Shown here: positions 15,691 to 24,243 of the stretch, piece by piece
Numbering within the stretch: the stretch's first letter is position 1
Layout of the letters: each line of letters opens with the position of its first letter
NCBI RefSeq assembly: GCF_003573545.1
Contig: NZ_QWET01000001.1
Span: forward strand, 124,001 to 188,000
DNA length: 64,000 nucleotides
Source of the DNA: Mariniphaga sediminis
GTDB lineage: Bacteria > Bacteroidota > Bacteroidia > Bacteroidales > Prolixibacteraceae
Direction: 5' to 3'
Program-made: the position numbers and the translations under genes
Notes under the pieces: generated by a model
Databases searched by the model: none
Seen by the model: the letters and a program-made list of their open reading frames with translations, nothing else
What the model was told of the DNA's origin: nothing

Positions 15691-17484
15691 GTGATTGAAA
15701 CAGGCGGCATAACAAACCGGCGGATTTTGGTATTCAATAATTACGTCGCAATAAAGTGGATGCTTTATGCTGCTTCAGTGGTTTACTACCTGTTTTTTGG
15801 AAGTGGTTTGTTCTTTTACCAGGAAAACAGATCCCTTTTTATTTTTACGTATGATTATTTGCAACACTTTTTATCGAAACCTGGCGGGCTTTTGGTTTAT
15901 ATGGGAAACTTTTTAACCCAGGGATATTATTATAATGTCATTGGAGCTTTGCTTATCTCATCTTTCCCGGTTATCCTCATTTCTCTGTTGATGAAAAATT
16001 TCAGGCTTTTATCAAAAAGTAACTCCCGGGGAATGCATTTTTCGATCATCGCAGCTTGCGGGCTATTTTTTTTACAGACATTCTATGACCATTTTATATA
16101 CCACAGTGTAGGATTGCTGCTGGGGTTACTCTGGATGTACGCTTTAATGAGCCTGAAAAAGAAATATCAGTTAATCTCCTTTTTTGTTTTATTCCCGGCT
16201 GTGTACTATTTCGCAGGGGCCTTTTCCTTATTTTACGTGGGGTTATATTTTAGTTTTATTCTTGCAGCCAGTCCGAAACCACAAAGACTACCGGGATTGA
16301 TATTGCTATTTGTCAACAGCTTAGCCGTGTTTATTGTGTTCAAAGAGTTTGTCTTTTTACAGCCGGGAGATAAGCTTTTGTCATTTCCATTGCCGGTATT
16401 GAAGTTTTCAGTTTTTTCCATTTCATTTTATTCCTTTTGTCTTTATCTGATTTTTGTTCCCCACCTACCTGAAATCAACAGTATGGTTGTTTCTGAAAAA
16501 AGAAACATAAAGCATGTTACATCTGTTTCCGTAATTTGTCTGGTAACCATTTTTTTTATAACGCTAAAGTTCGATAAGGAGCAGGAAGATATAATGCAAA
16601 TTGAGAAAATGGGATTTCAACAAAAATGGGATGCTGTAATCGAACATATCGAAAAATCTCCATCTGCAAATTTAACCGGGCAATATTACTATAATTTGGC
16701 TTTGTCCGAAAAAGGATTGTTGTGTGATAAGCTATTTTTTGGTAGCCAGGATTTTAAAGAAAAATCACTTTCATTGCCACATTTTTCGGAATATATCAAT
16801 AGGGCATACTACTTTTATTATTGTATCGGACTCTCAAAAGCCGCAAATTATTTGGCATTTGAATCAATGGTCATAAATGGATACCAGCCCGAAAATTTAA
16901 AAATGCTTGTTAAAACGGAAATAATCAGGGGTAATCTCAAAATAGCAGAACGATTTGTTCATTTGCTCAAGCAGACATTAAATTATCGGAACTGGGCGTT
17001 GAAATACGAAAAAATAATTCGTGACCCATCGGCAATGTATTCTGATTCAGAGCTGGTTGAAAAAATGGAGCTAACGCCAGGAAATGATTTTTTTATTACG
17101 ACAGATGACAACTATAATATGAATGCAATGCTTTGGGGAAATCCAAACAATCCAAAAGCTTTTGAATATATCATTGCCCGAATGTTACTGGAGAAAGATT
17201 TTAAGGCGGTTGTATATCAGGTGAAGAAAATGAAAGGCATGGGGTATAACTATATTCCCCGGCATATCGAGGAAGCCATTTTGCTCTATATGCATGAAGG
17301 ACTGGAACTCCCGTACCTGGGAGAGTTAACGGTTAGCAACAAAACCTTAAAGGACTTTGAAAATTTTCAGTCTGCATTTCTCTCTGATACAAATTTTATA
17401 CTTTCAGAGGATGATACGAAGAATGAATTGAAAAATACCTTCTGGTATTATTTTTATAAAAAAGAAATAAAGGATTTAAACTGA
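15691..17484 (+). CDS. Polytopic membrane protein, DUF6057-like
   Basis: 597 residues from a GTG start at 15691, 12 bp after the previous stop. The N-terminal 300 residues hold about nine hydrophobic helices (first at roughly 20-40). The C-terminal 300 residues are soluble and helix-rich, with a tetratricopeptide-like look (KMGFQQKWDAVIEHIEK; LKMLVKTEIIRGNLKIAERF). The opening with FFYQENRSLF, a helix pair and GNFLTQGYYYNVIGALL fits Bacteroidota DUF6057 proteins, a family without known function. Its position behind the iron-sulfur and haem proteins suggests an assembly or electron-transfer partner. No catalytic motif is visible. Confidence 0.7.
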   Translation: MIETGGITNRRILVFNNYVAIKWMLYAASVVYYLFFGSGLFFYQENRSLFIFTYDYLQHFLSKPGGLLVYMGNFLTQGYYYNVIGALLISSFPVILISLLMKNFRLLSKSNSRGMHFSIIAACGLFFLQTFYDHFIYHSVGLLLGLLWMYALMSLKKKYQLISFFVLFPAVYYFAGAFSLFYVGLYFSFILAASPKPQRLPGLILLFVNSLAVFIVFKEFVFLQPGDKLLSFPLPVLKFSVFSISFYSFCLYLIFVPHLPEINSMVVSEKRNIKHVTSVSVICLVTIFFITLKFDKEQEDIMQIEKMGFQQKWDAVIEHIEKSPSANLTGQYYYNLALSEKGLLCDKLFFGSQDFKEKSLSLPHFSEYINRAYYFYYCIGLSKAANYLAFESMVINGYQPENLKMLVKTEIIRGNLKIAERFVHLLKQTLNYRNWALKYEKIIRDPSAMYSDSELVEKMELTPGNDFFITTDDNYNMNAMLWGNPNNPKAFEYIIARMLLEKDFKAVVYQVKKMKGMGYNYIPRHIEEAILLYMHEGLELPYLGELTVSNKTLKDFENFQSAFLSDTNFILSEDDTKNELKNTFWYYFYKKEIKDLN

Positions 17485-18015
17485 ATGATTATGAAAAGAA
17501 AATATATGTTACTCGTTCCCCTGTTTACCTTTTCTCTGTTGTTTTTTACACTGAAAACCCATTCTAAGTTTTATTATACTTTGGAAGGAAAAACTCAAAG
17601 CGATGATTCAGGTACGACCAAATATGGAGCCCTGGCAATAGACCGGGGAAATGGAATTTACTATGGGTGGTCATCAGATTGTATATCGTTAGCGGAAGCT
17701 GAAAAAAAAGCGCTGGATGTTTGCCGTGAAAAAGGTGGAAACTGCACAATCGTTTTATCATTTTCGGGAACAGGATGCGCTGCATACCGTTTCATTACAG
17801 GAAATGTTGGAATGGGGTATGGATGGGGATTAGCCAAAACCAAGGAAGAGGCCGATGTAAAAGCGAAGAAAGAATGTGCAGAAAGAAGTTTTGGATTGCC
17901 TGCGCCTAACGTGGTTTTTAAGTGTAATAGCAAGGGCTCAGGAGAGCTAAAAGAAATATATGACGCGCATGATGAAATAAATGCCATACAGCCAGGCATA
18001 ATAACTGATTATTAG
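17485..18015 (+). CDS. Exported DUF4189-domain protein
   Basis: 176 residues starting directly after the previous stop; an in-frame ATG two codons later (17491) is equally possible. Residues 4-27 form a signal peptide. The mature part matches the DUF4189 layout: YGALAIDRGNGIYYGWS, then a SLAEAEKKALDVC segment with a conserved-looking cysteine, CTIVLSFSGTGCAAYRF, and a second repeat-like GWGLAKTKEEADVKAKKEC. Five mature-region cysteines suggest disulfides outside the cytoplasm. DUF4189 proteins have no established biochemical function. It closes the four-gene run and is convergent with the M81 peptidase gene. Confidence 0.75.
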   Translation: MIMKRKYMLLVPLFTFSLLFFTLKTHSKFYYTLEGKTQSDDSGTTKYGALAIDRGNGIYYGWSSDCISLAEAEKKALDVCREKGGNCTIVLSFSGTGCAAYRFITGNVGMGYGWGLAKTKEEADVKAKKECAERSFGLPAPNVVFKCNSKGSGELKEIYDAHDEINAIQPGIITDY

Positions 18016-18163
18016 TTCCATTTAGGTTCAATCTGATTTGAGAAAAAAGTTACCTGTAAAAATGTATCCTCATACAGGAAATACGCAGGTTCCCCGGAAT
18101 TGACCTCATTTTAGAAAAATACGTTAGGAGTAGAGGTACCCAGTACCCTGTTTTTCCGTCCTT

Positions 18164-19741
18164 TTATATCTCTGACGAGGGAATTAACTTTGCTGATAAG
18201 TCCGGGTCGGGCATGTCTTTATCCAGCGGAAACATGGGCCGGTGAATGCGTTGGTAGCCCAGCCGTTCCAGGTTTTGATCCACGCCCCCCGGAGTCAGTG
18301 CCATAATCCAGTCGGCACGCATTTCATACAGTTCCGGCACCAGGTAGCCAATTTTCACCACCACAACATCCGTTTCCCGGGGATTCAATCCCAACCGCGT
18401 AAAATCTTTTTCCCGGTGGTAGGGTTTGCGCTTTTTGGTAACAATTACTTTTACACTTCCAGTCTGCACCACAACTACTGTTCCGGCAGTCGGGTCGTCC
18501 GTGTCAATGGCAAGAACTTTCCCTGTAAGTTGTATCGGCGGAGCGTACCGGTTGTCTACAATGGCGCCGGCCTTTCCCGTAACTTCATTGCCTACTCCTG
18601 CCTCCATTGCTTTTTCTACCAGATCGGGGCCCGGGAGGGAGGCATAGATCAGGGAAGGCCCGTTTCCTGTTTTGAACTCCGGGCGTTTTAAAATTTCAGT
18701 GAGAGTCCAGGTAACATCACCTGCGCCGCCTGCCGTCGGATTATCACCCATATCACTGATGATAAACGGTTTGTTATTACTGGCTACGGCTTTGTCAAGG
18801 CATTCCTTAAGCGGGGCCGTGGGAGCCACAAATTCAAATTCGTTGCGTACATCCCAAAAGCTTTGTGCGAGGTATTCCGCGCCCCTGGTCACCTTCTCCC
18901 TGTTATCACCGGTAACCATCACCACTCCGCGGTTACGGGGTTCGTCTGCCCAGGCGTAGCCAATCCAAATTGCTGCATCGATGATGCCTTCCTGATCAGC
19001 AACTTCGGGAACCCTGGCATACAGACTCTTTCCGGGTTCAATGCGGGTACTGGTTTTTTCACCCGGCAGTAAAACAGGTACCGGAATCCATGCTTTGTAT
19101 TTTGGCTTCCCTTTTCCATTCTCCAAACGGTCGAGCAGGTTTTCCAGAGCCCGCTGCTTCGATTCCAGCGCGTCCTCGTGGGGCGCCATCCGGTAGCAGG
19201 TAATCAGGTCGGTATGTTGTGCCAGTCTTTCGGTAACATTGCCGTGCAAATCCATGGAGGTGGATATTACGGGATCTTTTCCTACCACTTCCCGGATTCT
19301 GATGATAAAATCGCCCTCCGGATCGTCGAGCCCTACTACACTCATCGCCCCGTGGATATCGAAAAAAATGCCGTCGTAGGGCAAACTTTTTTTCAGTAAG
19401 GCCAGGGTTTCATTTACCAGCGAATCGTAAGCTTCGCGGGTCACAATCCCACCCGGAATAGCATGGCCACGCAGGGTGGGGAACCATTCTGCCCGTTTCC
19501 GGTTGGCTGAACCTTCTGCTAAAAAAGGGTAATAAGAAAAAATCTCATGGCCGCGCCGCGTGCGGAAAGCATCGGCATGCGACACTGCAGGCGAGAAAGT
19601 GCTTGATTCGATGGCCAGACCACAAATTGCCACCCGGGGAAGCTTGGGAGAAGTAGCACTGTTTTGTTTTTTATTCCCCGGAACACAGGCGAGGGTCAAA
19701 GTCAGGGGCAGAACGATGATAGAAAAAAGAATATTCTTCAT
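18164..19741 (-). CDS. M81-family metallopeptidase (MlrC-type), exported lipoprotein
   Basis: 525 residues, matching the family length. A lipoprotein signal ends in LTLTLACV (cysteine near residue 19). The zinc site expected in MlrC is complete: Glu in IESSTFSP, His in FDIHGAM and the Asp/His pair in MDLHGN. The C-terminal MlrC domain follows, with a KIGYL-like end. MlrC completes microcystin degradation, but most M81 members act on other peptide or amide substrates, and here no mlrA or mlrB is present. A role in hydrolysing an amide or peptide-linked compound outside the cytoplasm fits the locus. Convergent with the DUF4189 gene, 148 bp apart. Confidence 0.88.
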   Translation of the reverse strand: MKNILFSIIVLPLTLTLACVPGNKKQNSATSPKLPRVAICGLAIESSTFSPAVSHADAFRTRRGHEIFSYYPFLAEGSANRKRAEWFPTLRGHAIPGGIVTREAYDSLVNETLALLKKSLPYDGIFFDIHGAMSVVGLDDPEGDFIIRIREVVGKDPVISTSMDLHGNVTERLAQHTDLITCYRMAPHEDALESKQRALENLLDRLENGKGKPKYKAWIPVPVLLPGEKTSTRIEPGKSLYARVPEVADQEGIIDAAIWIGYAWADEPRNRGVVMVTGDNREKVTRGAEYLAQSFWDVRNEFEFVAPTAPLKECLDKAVASNNKPFIISDMGDNPTAGGAGDVTWTLTEILKRPEFKTGNGPSLIYASLPGPDLVEKAMEAGVGNEVTGKAGAIVDNRYAPPIQLTGKVLAIDTDDPTAGTVVVVQTGSVKVIVTKKRKPYHREKDFTRLGLNPRETDVVVVKIGYLVPELYEMRADWIMALTPGGVDQNLERLGYQRIHRPMFPLDKDMPDPDLSAKLIPSSEI

Positions 19742-20193
19742 GTTGAACCTGTCTTAATAGTTTATTTGAATCTTTTTGTAAAAATAACATTTTTAGAGGA
19801 TAGCGCCACTTTATTCGGAAGTCCGGTTTTTGCTTTGTATAAAATTTGTCTGAAAATAACGCTGGGAAAAATGTATTCCTGATTTTTTTTGGGGGTTGCC
19901 TGATGGATAAAAATATGCATGGTTAACCGGTCTGGTCGTGTTGAATTTGATTTTCAGATATTCTTTTGAGAAACAGTTAAAAGCAAGGTTCACTCTCGTT
20001 TTCCTCCTTCCAAATCTTGCTCTTTTACACAAAGAAAAAGAATGAAATAAGAAAGCCCTAATGGTTAGCTGTTTTATTGCAACAACTATCAGGTTATTTT
20101 TCTGCAGAAAATCATTTGTGCCCGGTTAAAAGATAATTTTATTGCGTTGATGATATTTTTTTGCACTAAACTACTTATTTATAGTACTAAAAT

Positions 20194-20292
20194 AATTGGG
20201 CTAAAGCCCGTTTGCCGGAGATCCTATTTATTACCCCGGCTTTAAAGCCGGGGCTATGCATAATCTATAAAAAGAGGGGCTTTAGCCCAATT
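20194..20292. repeat. Composite REP-like palindromic element
   Basis: Two perfectly complementary 16-bp arms (AATTGGGCTAAAGCCC at 20194-20209 and its reverse complement at 20277-20292) flank a perfect 20-bp GC/TTTAAA palindrome at 20234-20253. Each arm is itself nearly self-complementary. This resembles the intergenic GGGCTTTAGCCC repeats seen in many Bacteroidota genomes; no RAYT transposase gene is in this window. It could fold as one long or three short hairpins in RNA and may also act as a transcription end for the spondin gene. Confidence 0.75.
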
Positions 20293-20338
20293 ATCAATTT
20301 TTTTCCCCGACAGTAATAGTCGAAAATATAAAATGGTT

Positions 20339-20387
20339 ACACAGAAGAGCACAGAGTTAAATAGTTATACTCTGTGCATCTCTGTGT
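20339..20387. repeat. Imperfect inverted repeat rich in CACAGAG/CTCTGTG
   Basis: Left arm 20339-20357 and right arm 20369-20387 are complementary at 17 of 19 positions around an 11-base loop. CTCTGTG words recur just downstream (20394-20401). Similar CACAGAG-type repeats occur dispersed between genes in many environmental bacteria. It may be a repeat family member or a bidirectional terminator; there is no clean T-run. Confidence 0.6.
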
Positions 20388-20489
20388 GATTTCTCTCTGT
20401 GTATCCCTGCAATAATGATTTGATTTTAATAATTCCGGCCTCCTCTAATTAATTCAATATTCTAACCTTTGCGCGGGGAAGGAGGCAGT

Positions 20490-21824
20490 TTAGTTTCTCA
20501 TTATGGTTACCCTAATCATTTGATCAACGGCAGGATACATAAATCCATCGTTAACCATCATCACATTTTCCATTTCGTCCACTCCTCCGGGGCCCTGGTG
20601 AATTCCGGCTCCGGGATACTCATTTACTTCGGTGCCGGCATCCCACAGTTCTACGTGAGCTGTAATATCTCCGTCCACCGCATCTATACCCTTAAATAAG
20701 CGTATCCCCATATCATCAGGGCCGAAGAACAGGTCGTTCGATTTACCCAGCATGGATGCAAAACTCAGGTACTCTCCTGCTTTCCCGTCCACTGTAAAAG
20801 TATACGAATCTCCGGGGAACAGTGGCCCGGGACTTCCGGCGCCATCAGGCGTATTGAAAACGCCGCTTTCGTAGCCTTTAGCCATCAGCGCTGCTGCCAG
20901 AGTCGAAGGGTCTCCCATTTCTGCAAGCGGTTCAAGTCCGTCTCCGTAGTCAGGCATTCCATCCGTAAAAATTGGCTTGTTGTTCTTTTTGTGAACCACC
21001 CAAACCCCGGGGGCAATGGGAGAAACATACCCACTGTTCATGGATAAATACTCTGCCAGCATTCCGGTTGCACCATCTTCCGCAAGGTGCTCCAGCCCCA
21101 TTCCGTAATCGGGCATTCCTTCTTCAAACAAAGCATGGGGCATACTGTGAACCACCCAAACCAACGGCGAAAGTGGCGTGGAACTACCCGGCAAATTTTC
21201 AATCGTTAAAGTAAAGGTATCGGTTCCGTTATAGTCAAGCATTACTTTAATATTGTCCGCAACGGGCGGGTAGGCATACCCATCGTTTACGTCGTCAATA
21301 TTCCTGACTGTTCCATTTTCATCAGGACCGGTATTCGGACCGCTTTGGTTGGGGCCGGTATTTGGGCCAACACCGGGTTCTTCATTGACTTCAGTTCCGG
21401 CATCCCACAACATAATCATCGAAGTGATATCTCCGGTTAACGGTGTGTCGCCGTCAAAAAGGGCGAGTCCTTCACCGGAGGGACCGTAAAAGAGATCGTT
21501 CGAAATTCCATACATGGTTGCAAAGGACAATTGGTGCCCTTTTCCACCGTGAAATGAAAACGTAAAGGATTGACCCGGGAATGCGGGTCCAGGACTGGAT
21601 TCTCCAACCGGAGTGTTTATCATTCCCGATTCAAAAAAAGAGTAGTGCTCTGAGACATTTTCAATGGTAACTGTAAAACTCCCTTTAGGCGGGGCATCTG
21701 GCTTTTCCCCCTTTTTTAGCGATGGATCTTCTCCCGGGAGCGTATCCATAAGATTGTCTTTGTTGCATTGGGTAAACAACGCTGTTGCCAATGCCATAAC
21801 CATAAATAACCGAATAACTTTCAT
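20490..21824 (-). CDS. Surface lipoprotein with two spondin_N domains and an internal duplication
   Basis: 444 residues. The signal MKVIRLFMVMALATALFTQC ends in a lipobox (cysteine 20). A first spondin_N domain spans about 48-200 (FTVTIENVSEH, FESGMINTPVG, SPGPAFPGQSFTF, LSFATMYGISNDLFYGP, DAGTEVNEEPG). A second spans about 203-444 with the same landmarks (SPGPLFPGDSYTF, LSFASMLGKSNDLFFGP, DAGTEVNEYPGAG). The second domain begins with a 52-residue tandem duplication, seen as VWVVH...GMPDYG.GLE.LAE at 222 and again at 274. Spondin_N domains are calcium-binding-type beta sandwiches of cell-surface proteins; in bacteria the role is presumed adhesion or matrix contact. It is single-gene, divergent from the sigma/anti-sigma/SusCD operon. 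Confidence 0.85.
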   Translation of the reverse strand: MKVIRLFMVMALATALFTQCNKDNLMDTLPGEDPSLKKGEKPDAPPKGSFTVTIENVSEHYSFFESGMINTPVGESSPGPAFPGQSFTFSFHGGKGHQLSFATMYGISNDLFYGPSGEGLALFDGDTPLTGDITSMIMLWDAGTEVNEEPGVGPNTGPNQSGPNTGPDENGTVRNIDDVNDGYAYPPVADNIKVMLDYNGTDTFTLTIENLPGSSTPLSPLVWVVHSMPHALFEEGMPDYGMGLEHLAEDGATGMLAEYLSMNSGYVSPIAPGVWVVHKKNNKPIFTDGMPDYGDGLEPLAEMGDPSTLAAALMAKGYESGVFNTPDGAGSPGPLFPGDSYTFTVDGKAGEYLSFASMLGKSNDLFFGPDDMGIRLFKGIDAVDGDITAHVELWDAGTEVNEYPGAGIHQGPGGVDEMENVMMVNDGFMYPAVDQMIRVTIMRN

Positions 21825-22279
21825 AACTCTATTTTTTTGATTAAACTGATCTAATTTCCTGATAAAGTATCACGTCGAGGTCACAGAAAGATCAACTTTT
21901 TGTAAAATATTCAGCCCGTTCCGAAAAGTTTTAATTGGCACTAAATCAGCGAAGCATGGTGTGATTGAAATTCGAATCAGGAGTTGATTCGGGTATCCTG
22001 TCAAAACAAAATACACGGAGAATGTGTCGTATTACATTTGATGTGGTACCGGCCCGGGGAAAATCAGGAGAGACTTCGAAGCATTGGGAAAATTATATAG
22101 GTTGGTTGAAATTGTTTCATTATTATGGTCAAAGCAGGAAGAGGCCAAGTGTCATATTTATATCATGTTAAAGATTATTTTTTACAATAAACCCATTGTG
22201 GAATGTTTCGCGCACTCCTGAAATGGTATTGTATTAACCAGAAAATACTAATTTTGATTTATAATTTTAACAAGCTGCT
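21825..22279. other. Divergent spacer between the spondin gene and the sigma gene
   Basis: 455 bp that must hold the promoters of both genes. One candidate -7 element for the sigma gene is listed separately. Short open frames here have no recognisable product. Nothing else could be supported. Confidence 0.5.
22249..22256 (+). promoter_or_regulatory. Candidate Bacteroidota -7 element of the sigma gene
   Basis: TAATTTTG matches the Bacteroidota -7 consensus TAnnTTTG exactly, 23 bp before the TTG start of the sigma gene. The expected -33 TTTG is poor: ATTG at 22228-22231, with a 17-base spacer that is shorter than usual. Suggestive only. Confidence 0.35.
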
Positions 22280-22867
22280 TTGAAGATAACAAAAACCAAT
22301 AAGGAACTCCTTCTGCTTATCCGGGATGATGACATGGTAGCTTTTTATCAGCTCTATGAACGTTATAGCAGAAGATTATATGGTTTTGTTTTAAGGTATA
22401 TTAAGTTGGAGGCAGATGCCGAAGAGATTGTCCAGGAAGTTTTTATTAAAATTTGGGAATCCCGGAATAAGATTGATGTATATTCCTCCTTCGAGTCGTT
22501 TTTGTTTACTATTGCTTATAATACTACCATCAGTTTGTTCAGGAGGAGAACCAGCGAGAAAAAGTACCTGGAACATATAAAGTCTTTACAACAAATTGAA
22601 GAAGCGCCTGACCTGACCAACGAGATTTATTTCAATGAATTGAGCGAAAAGGTGCAGGCGTTACTGAGTGAATTGACCCCTCGCCAGAGAGAGATTTTTC
22701 AGCTAAGCCGGGAAGAAGGACTGGCGCATGAGGAAATCGCAAAAAAACTGGACATTTCTGTCAATACAGTAAAAAAACACATAACCAATACACTGTCATT
22801 TTTAAAATCCAGGATAGATAATAGATTGATAGTTAATTTGTTATTTGTTTGCTTGTTTCTTTCATAA
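22280..22867 (+). CDS. ECF-type RNA polymerase sigma-70 factor (SusCD-associated, FecI-like)
   Basis: 195 residues. The TTG at 22280 is the start, because an in-frame stop lies at 22268-22270 and the first internal ATG would remove part of the first helix of region 2. Region 2 covers about 20-90 (FYQLYERYSRRLYGFV, EEIVQEVFIKIWESR, FLFTIAYNT) and region 4 about 135-180 (LTPRQREIFQLSREEGLAHE, ISVNTVKKHI). The length and sequence fit the Bacteroidota ECF class that pairs with FecR-type anti-sigma factors and SusC transporters carrying an STN domain. It should transcribe the downstream susCD genes when the anti-sigma releases it. The hydrophobic tail (IVNLLFVCLFLS) is common in this group. Confidence 0.92.
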   Translation: MKITKTNKELLLLIRDDDMVAFYQLYERYSRRLYGFVLRYIKLEADAEEIVQEVFIKIWESRNKIDVYSSFESFLFTIAYNTTISLFRRRTSEKKYLEHIKSLQQIEEAPDLTNEIYFNELSEKVQALLSELTPRQREIFQLSREEGLAHEEIAKKLDISVNTVKKHITNTLSFLKSRIDNRLIVNLLFVCLFLS

Positions 22868-23021
22868 AAAAAATCGGTTTTTATATACTTCCTTAACGCA
22901 GGTTGAGCGTATAACCTTAACGAAACAGAAAAATGGAAAGTTAATGTATAGCTTCGTTTAGTTGGGTAGTTTTATTTATGTCTCCCGGGTAACACTCCGG
23001 GAGGCATTTAGAATAGAAAAA
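22868..23021 (+). promoter_or_regulatory. Sigma-FecR spacer with a direct repeat and a hairpin
   Basis: CCTTAACG occurs twice (22891-22898 and 22915-22922), 24 bp apart. A 7-bp perfect stem CTCCCGG/CCGGGAG (22982-22988 and 22997-23003, loop 8) lies 18 bp before the FecR ATG. Both could be part of a control region for FecR expression; neither has a T-run. Confidence 0.4.
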
Positions 23022-24095
23022 ATGACAAAAGATAAAATCATAAAGTTTTTAAATAACCAGTGTACAGATGCCGAATTGGATGAAACCATCCGTTGGGCCA
23101 ATACAGAAGCCTTCAGTGAAGAAAGTATAAAACGGGCATTTGATGAATGGAAAACATACCGGGAAGAAAGTAACGAGGGGGACGACGAAAAATTTAGTTT
23201 GTTGTTTGATAAAATCAGGGAGCGAATAAATAGTGAGAGACAGAAACGAAACAAAACGGGCAACGGAAATCAGATATTTGTGACCCGACTGACTCGAGCC
23301 GCTGCCATTTTATTACTGCCTGTCCTTGCCTTTCTGTTTTATACTCTTTCTGAAATCTATGACATGAAGTCGGAATCAGTTTCGCTGATGCAACTGCCGG
23401 TTGACTCATTGGAGATTATTGCGCCGGTTGGGTCAAGAACTGTGGTTCAGCTGTCCGACGGCTCCAAGGTTCATTTAAATTATGGCAGCAGACTGAAATA
23501 TCCGCGAACTTTTACTGGCAATACCCGGGAGGTACTGTTGACAGGAGAAGGATATTTTGACGTGGCCCACAACCCTGAAAGGCCTTTTATTGTTCAGGCC
23601 GGGGAGTTTAGTATAAAGGCTTTGGGTACTGCTTTCAATGTAATGGCTTATACGGACAATGATGAGATAGAAACCACATTGGTTGAAGGGAAAGTGGTTT
23701 TGGAAAAGAGTGGTCCGGAAGGGAAAATTATAAAGAATGTTGGAGCTATTCTGCCAGGACAGCATGTAAGTTACAACATAAAAACAGGTGCGGTATCCTG
23801 TACCGAAGTGAATGTGGAGAAATATATCGCCTGGAAAGACGGTAAACTGGTTTTTGATGAGGCCAACATTCTCCAGGTTGCAGAAAGACTGAGCCGGATG
23901 TTTAACGTTACCATTGAAGTGGATGATGATATAAAAGATTATACCTATACCGTTACGTTTGTGGATGAGCCTCTTTTTCAGATACTCAATCTGATGACCA
24001 TCGCTACTCCGGTTCGATATAACGCATTGCCCCGGAGCAAATTATCAGATGGTACCTATTCAAAACAAAAAATAATATTTGGGAAAAAGCAATAG
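23022..24095 (+). CDS. FecR-family anti-sigma factor
   Basis: 357 residues from the ATG at 23022; the longer frame from a TTG at 22962 crosses a hairpin and adds residues that do not fit the family. The cytoplasmic N-terminus (IIKFLNNQCTDAELDETIRW) binds the sigma factor, one membrane helix follows at about 85-108 (AAILLLPVLAFLFYTL), then the periplasmic FecR domain (APVGSRTVVQLSDGSKVHLN; GEGYFDVAHNPERPFIVQAG; GTAFNVMAY) and a C-terminal DUF4974 domain (FDEANILQVAERLSRMFNV). It would hold the ECF sigma until the SusC STN domain signals substrate. It sits between the sigma and susC genes, the canonical order. Confidence 0.93.
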   Translation: MTKDKIIKFLNNQCTDAELDETIRWANTEAFSEESIKRAFDEWKTYREESNEGDDEKFSLLFDKIRERINSERQKRNKTGNGNQIFVTRLTRAAAILLLPVLAFLFYTLSEIYDMKSESVSLMQLPVDSLEIIAPVGSRTVVQLSDGSKVHLNYGSRLKYPRTFTGNTREVLLTGEGYFDVAHNPERPFIVQAGEFSIKALGTAFNVMAYTDNDEIETTLVEGKVVLEKSGPEGKIIKNVGAILPGQHVSYNIKTGAVSCTEVNVEKYIAWKDGKLVFDEANILQVAERLSRMFNVTIEVDDDIKDYTYTVTFVDEPLFQILNLMTIATPVRYNALPRSKLSDGTYSKQKIIFGKKQ

Positions 24096-24158
24096 AACAG
24101 AAATGAATTAACTTAATTAAAATGTGGTGCCTATGAAGTAAGAAGTTTTTTAAAACAA

Positions 24159-24217
24159 CAGGGAAATGCGTCAACATTTCCCTGGAGAGTAAGTAATCGA
24201 CCCTACTGTAATAGGGT
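24159..24217 (+). promoter_or_regulatory. Two hairpins in the susC leader
   Basis: A perfect 10-bp stem CAGGGAAATG/CATTTCCCTG (24159-24168 and 24175-24184, loop of 6) is followed by a 6-bp stem ACCCTA/TAGGGT (24200-24205 and 24212-24217). They lie between the FecR stop and the SusC ATG at 24244. The first has no T-run, so it is not a standard terminator; the pair could stabilise or attenuate the susCD message. Confidence 0.55.
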
Positions 24218-24243
24218 AGTTTTAAACTAAACAATGCAAAAAT

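Larger units (their letters stand above)
19742..20489. other. 748-bp palindrome-rich spacer, no gene
   Basis: No open frame with a credible start or product. It lies upstream of the M81 gene and downstream of the spondin gene, both on the minus strand. It holds a TTTTCTGCAGAAAA palindrome (20098-20111), a composite GC-rich palindromic element (20194-20292) and an imperfect inverted repeat (20339-20387), listed separately. The part near the M81 start must contain that gene's promoter, but no consensus could be picked out. Confidence 0.6.

Noticed and set aside
18164-19741. Microcystin degradation gene cluster
   Set aside because: Only an M81/MlrC-type protein is present; mlrA, mlrB and mlrD are absent, and M81 proteins are widespread in other contexts.
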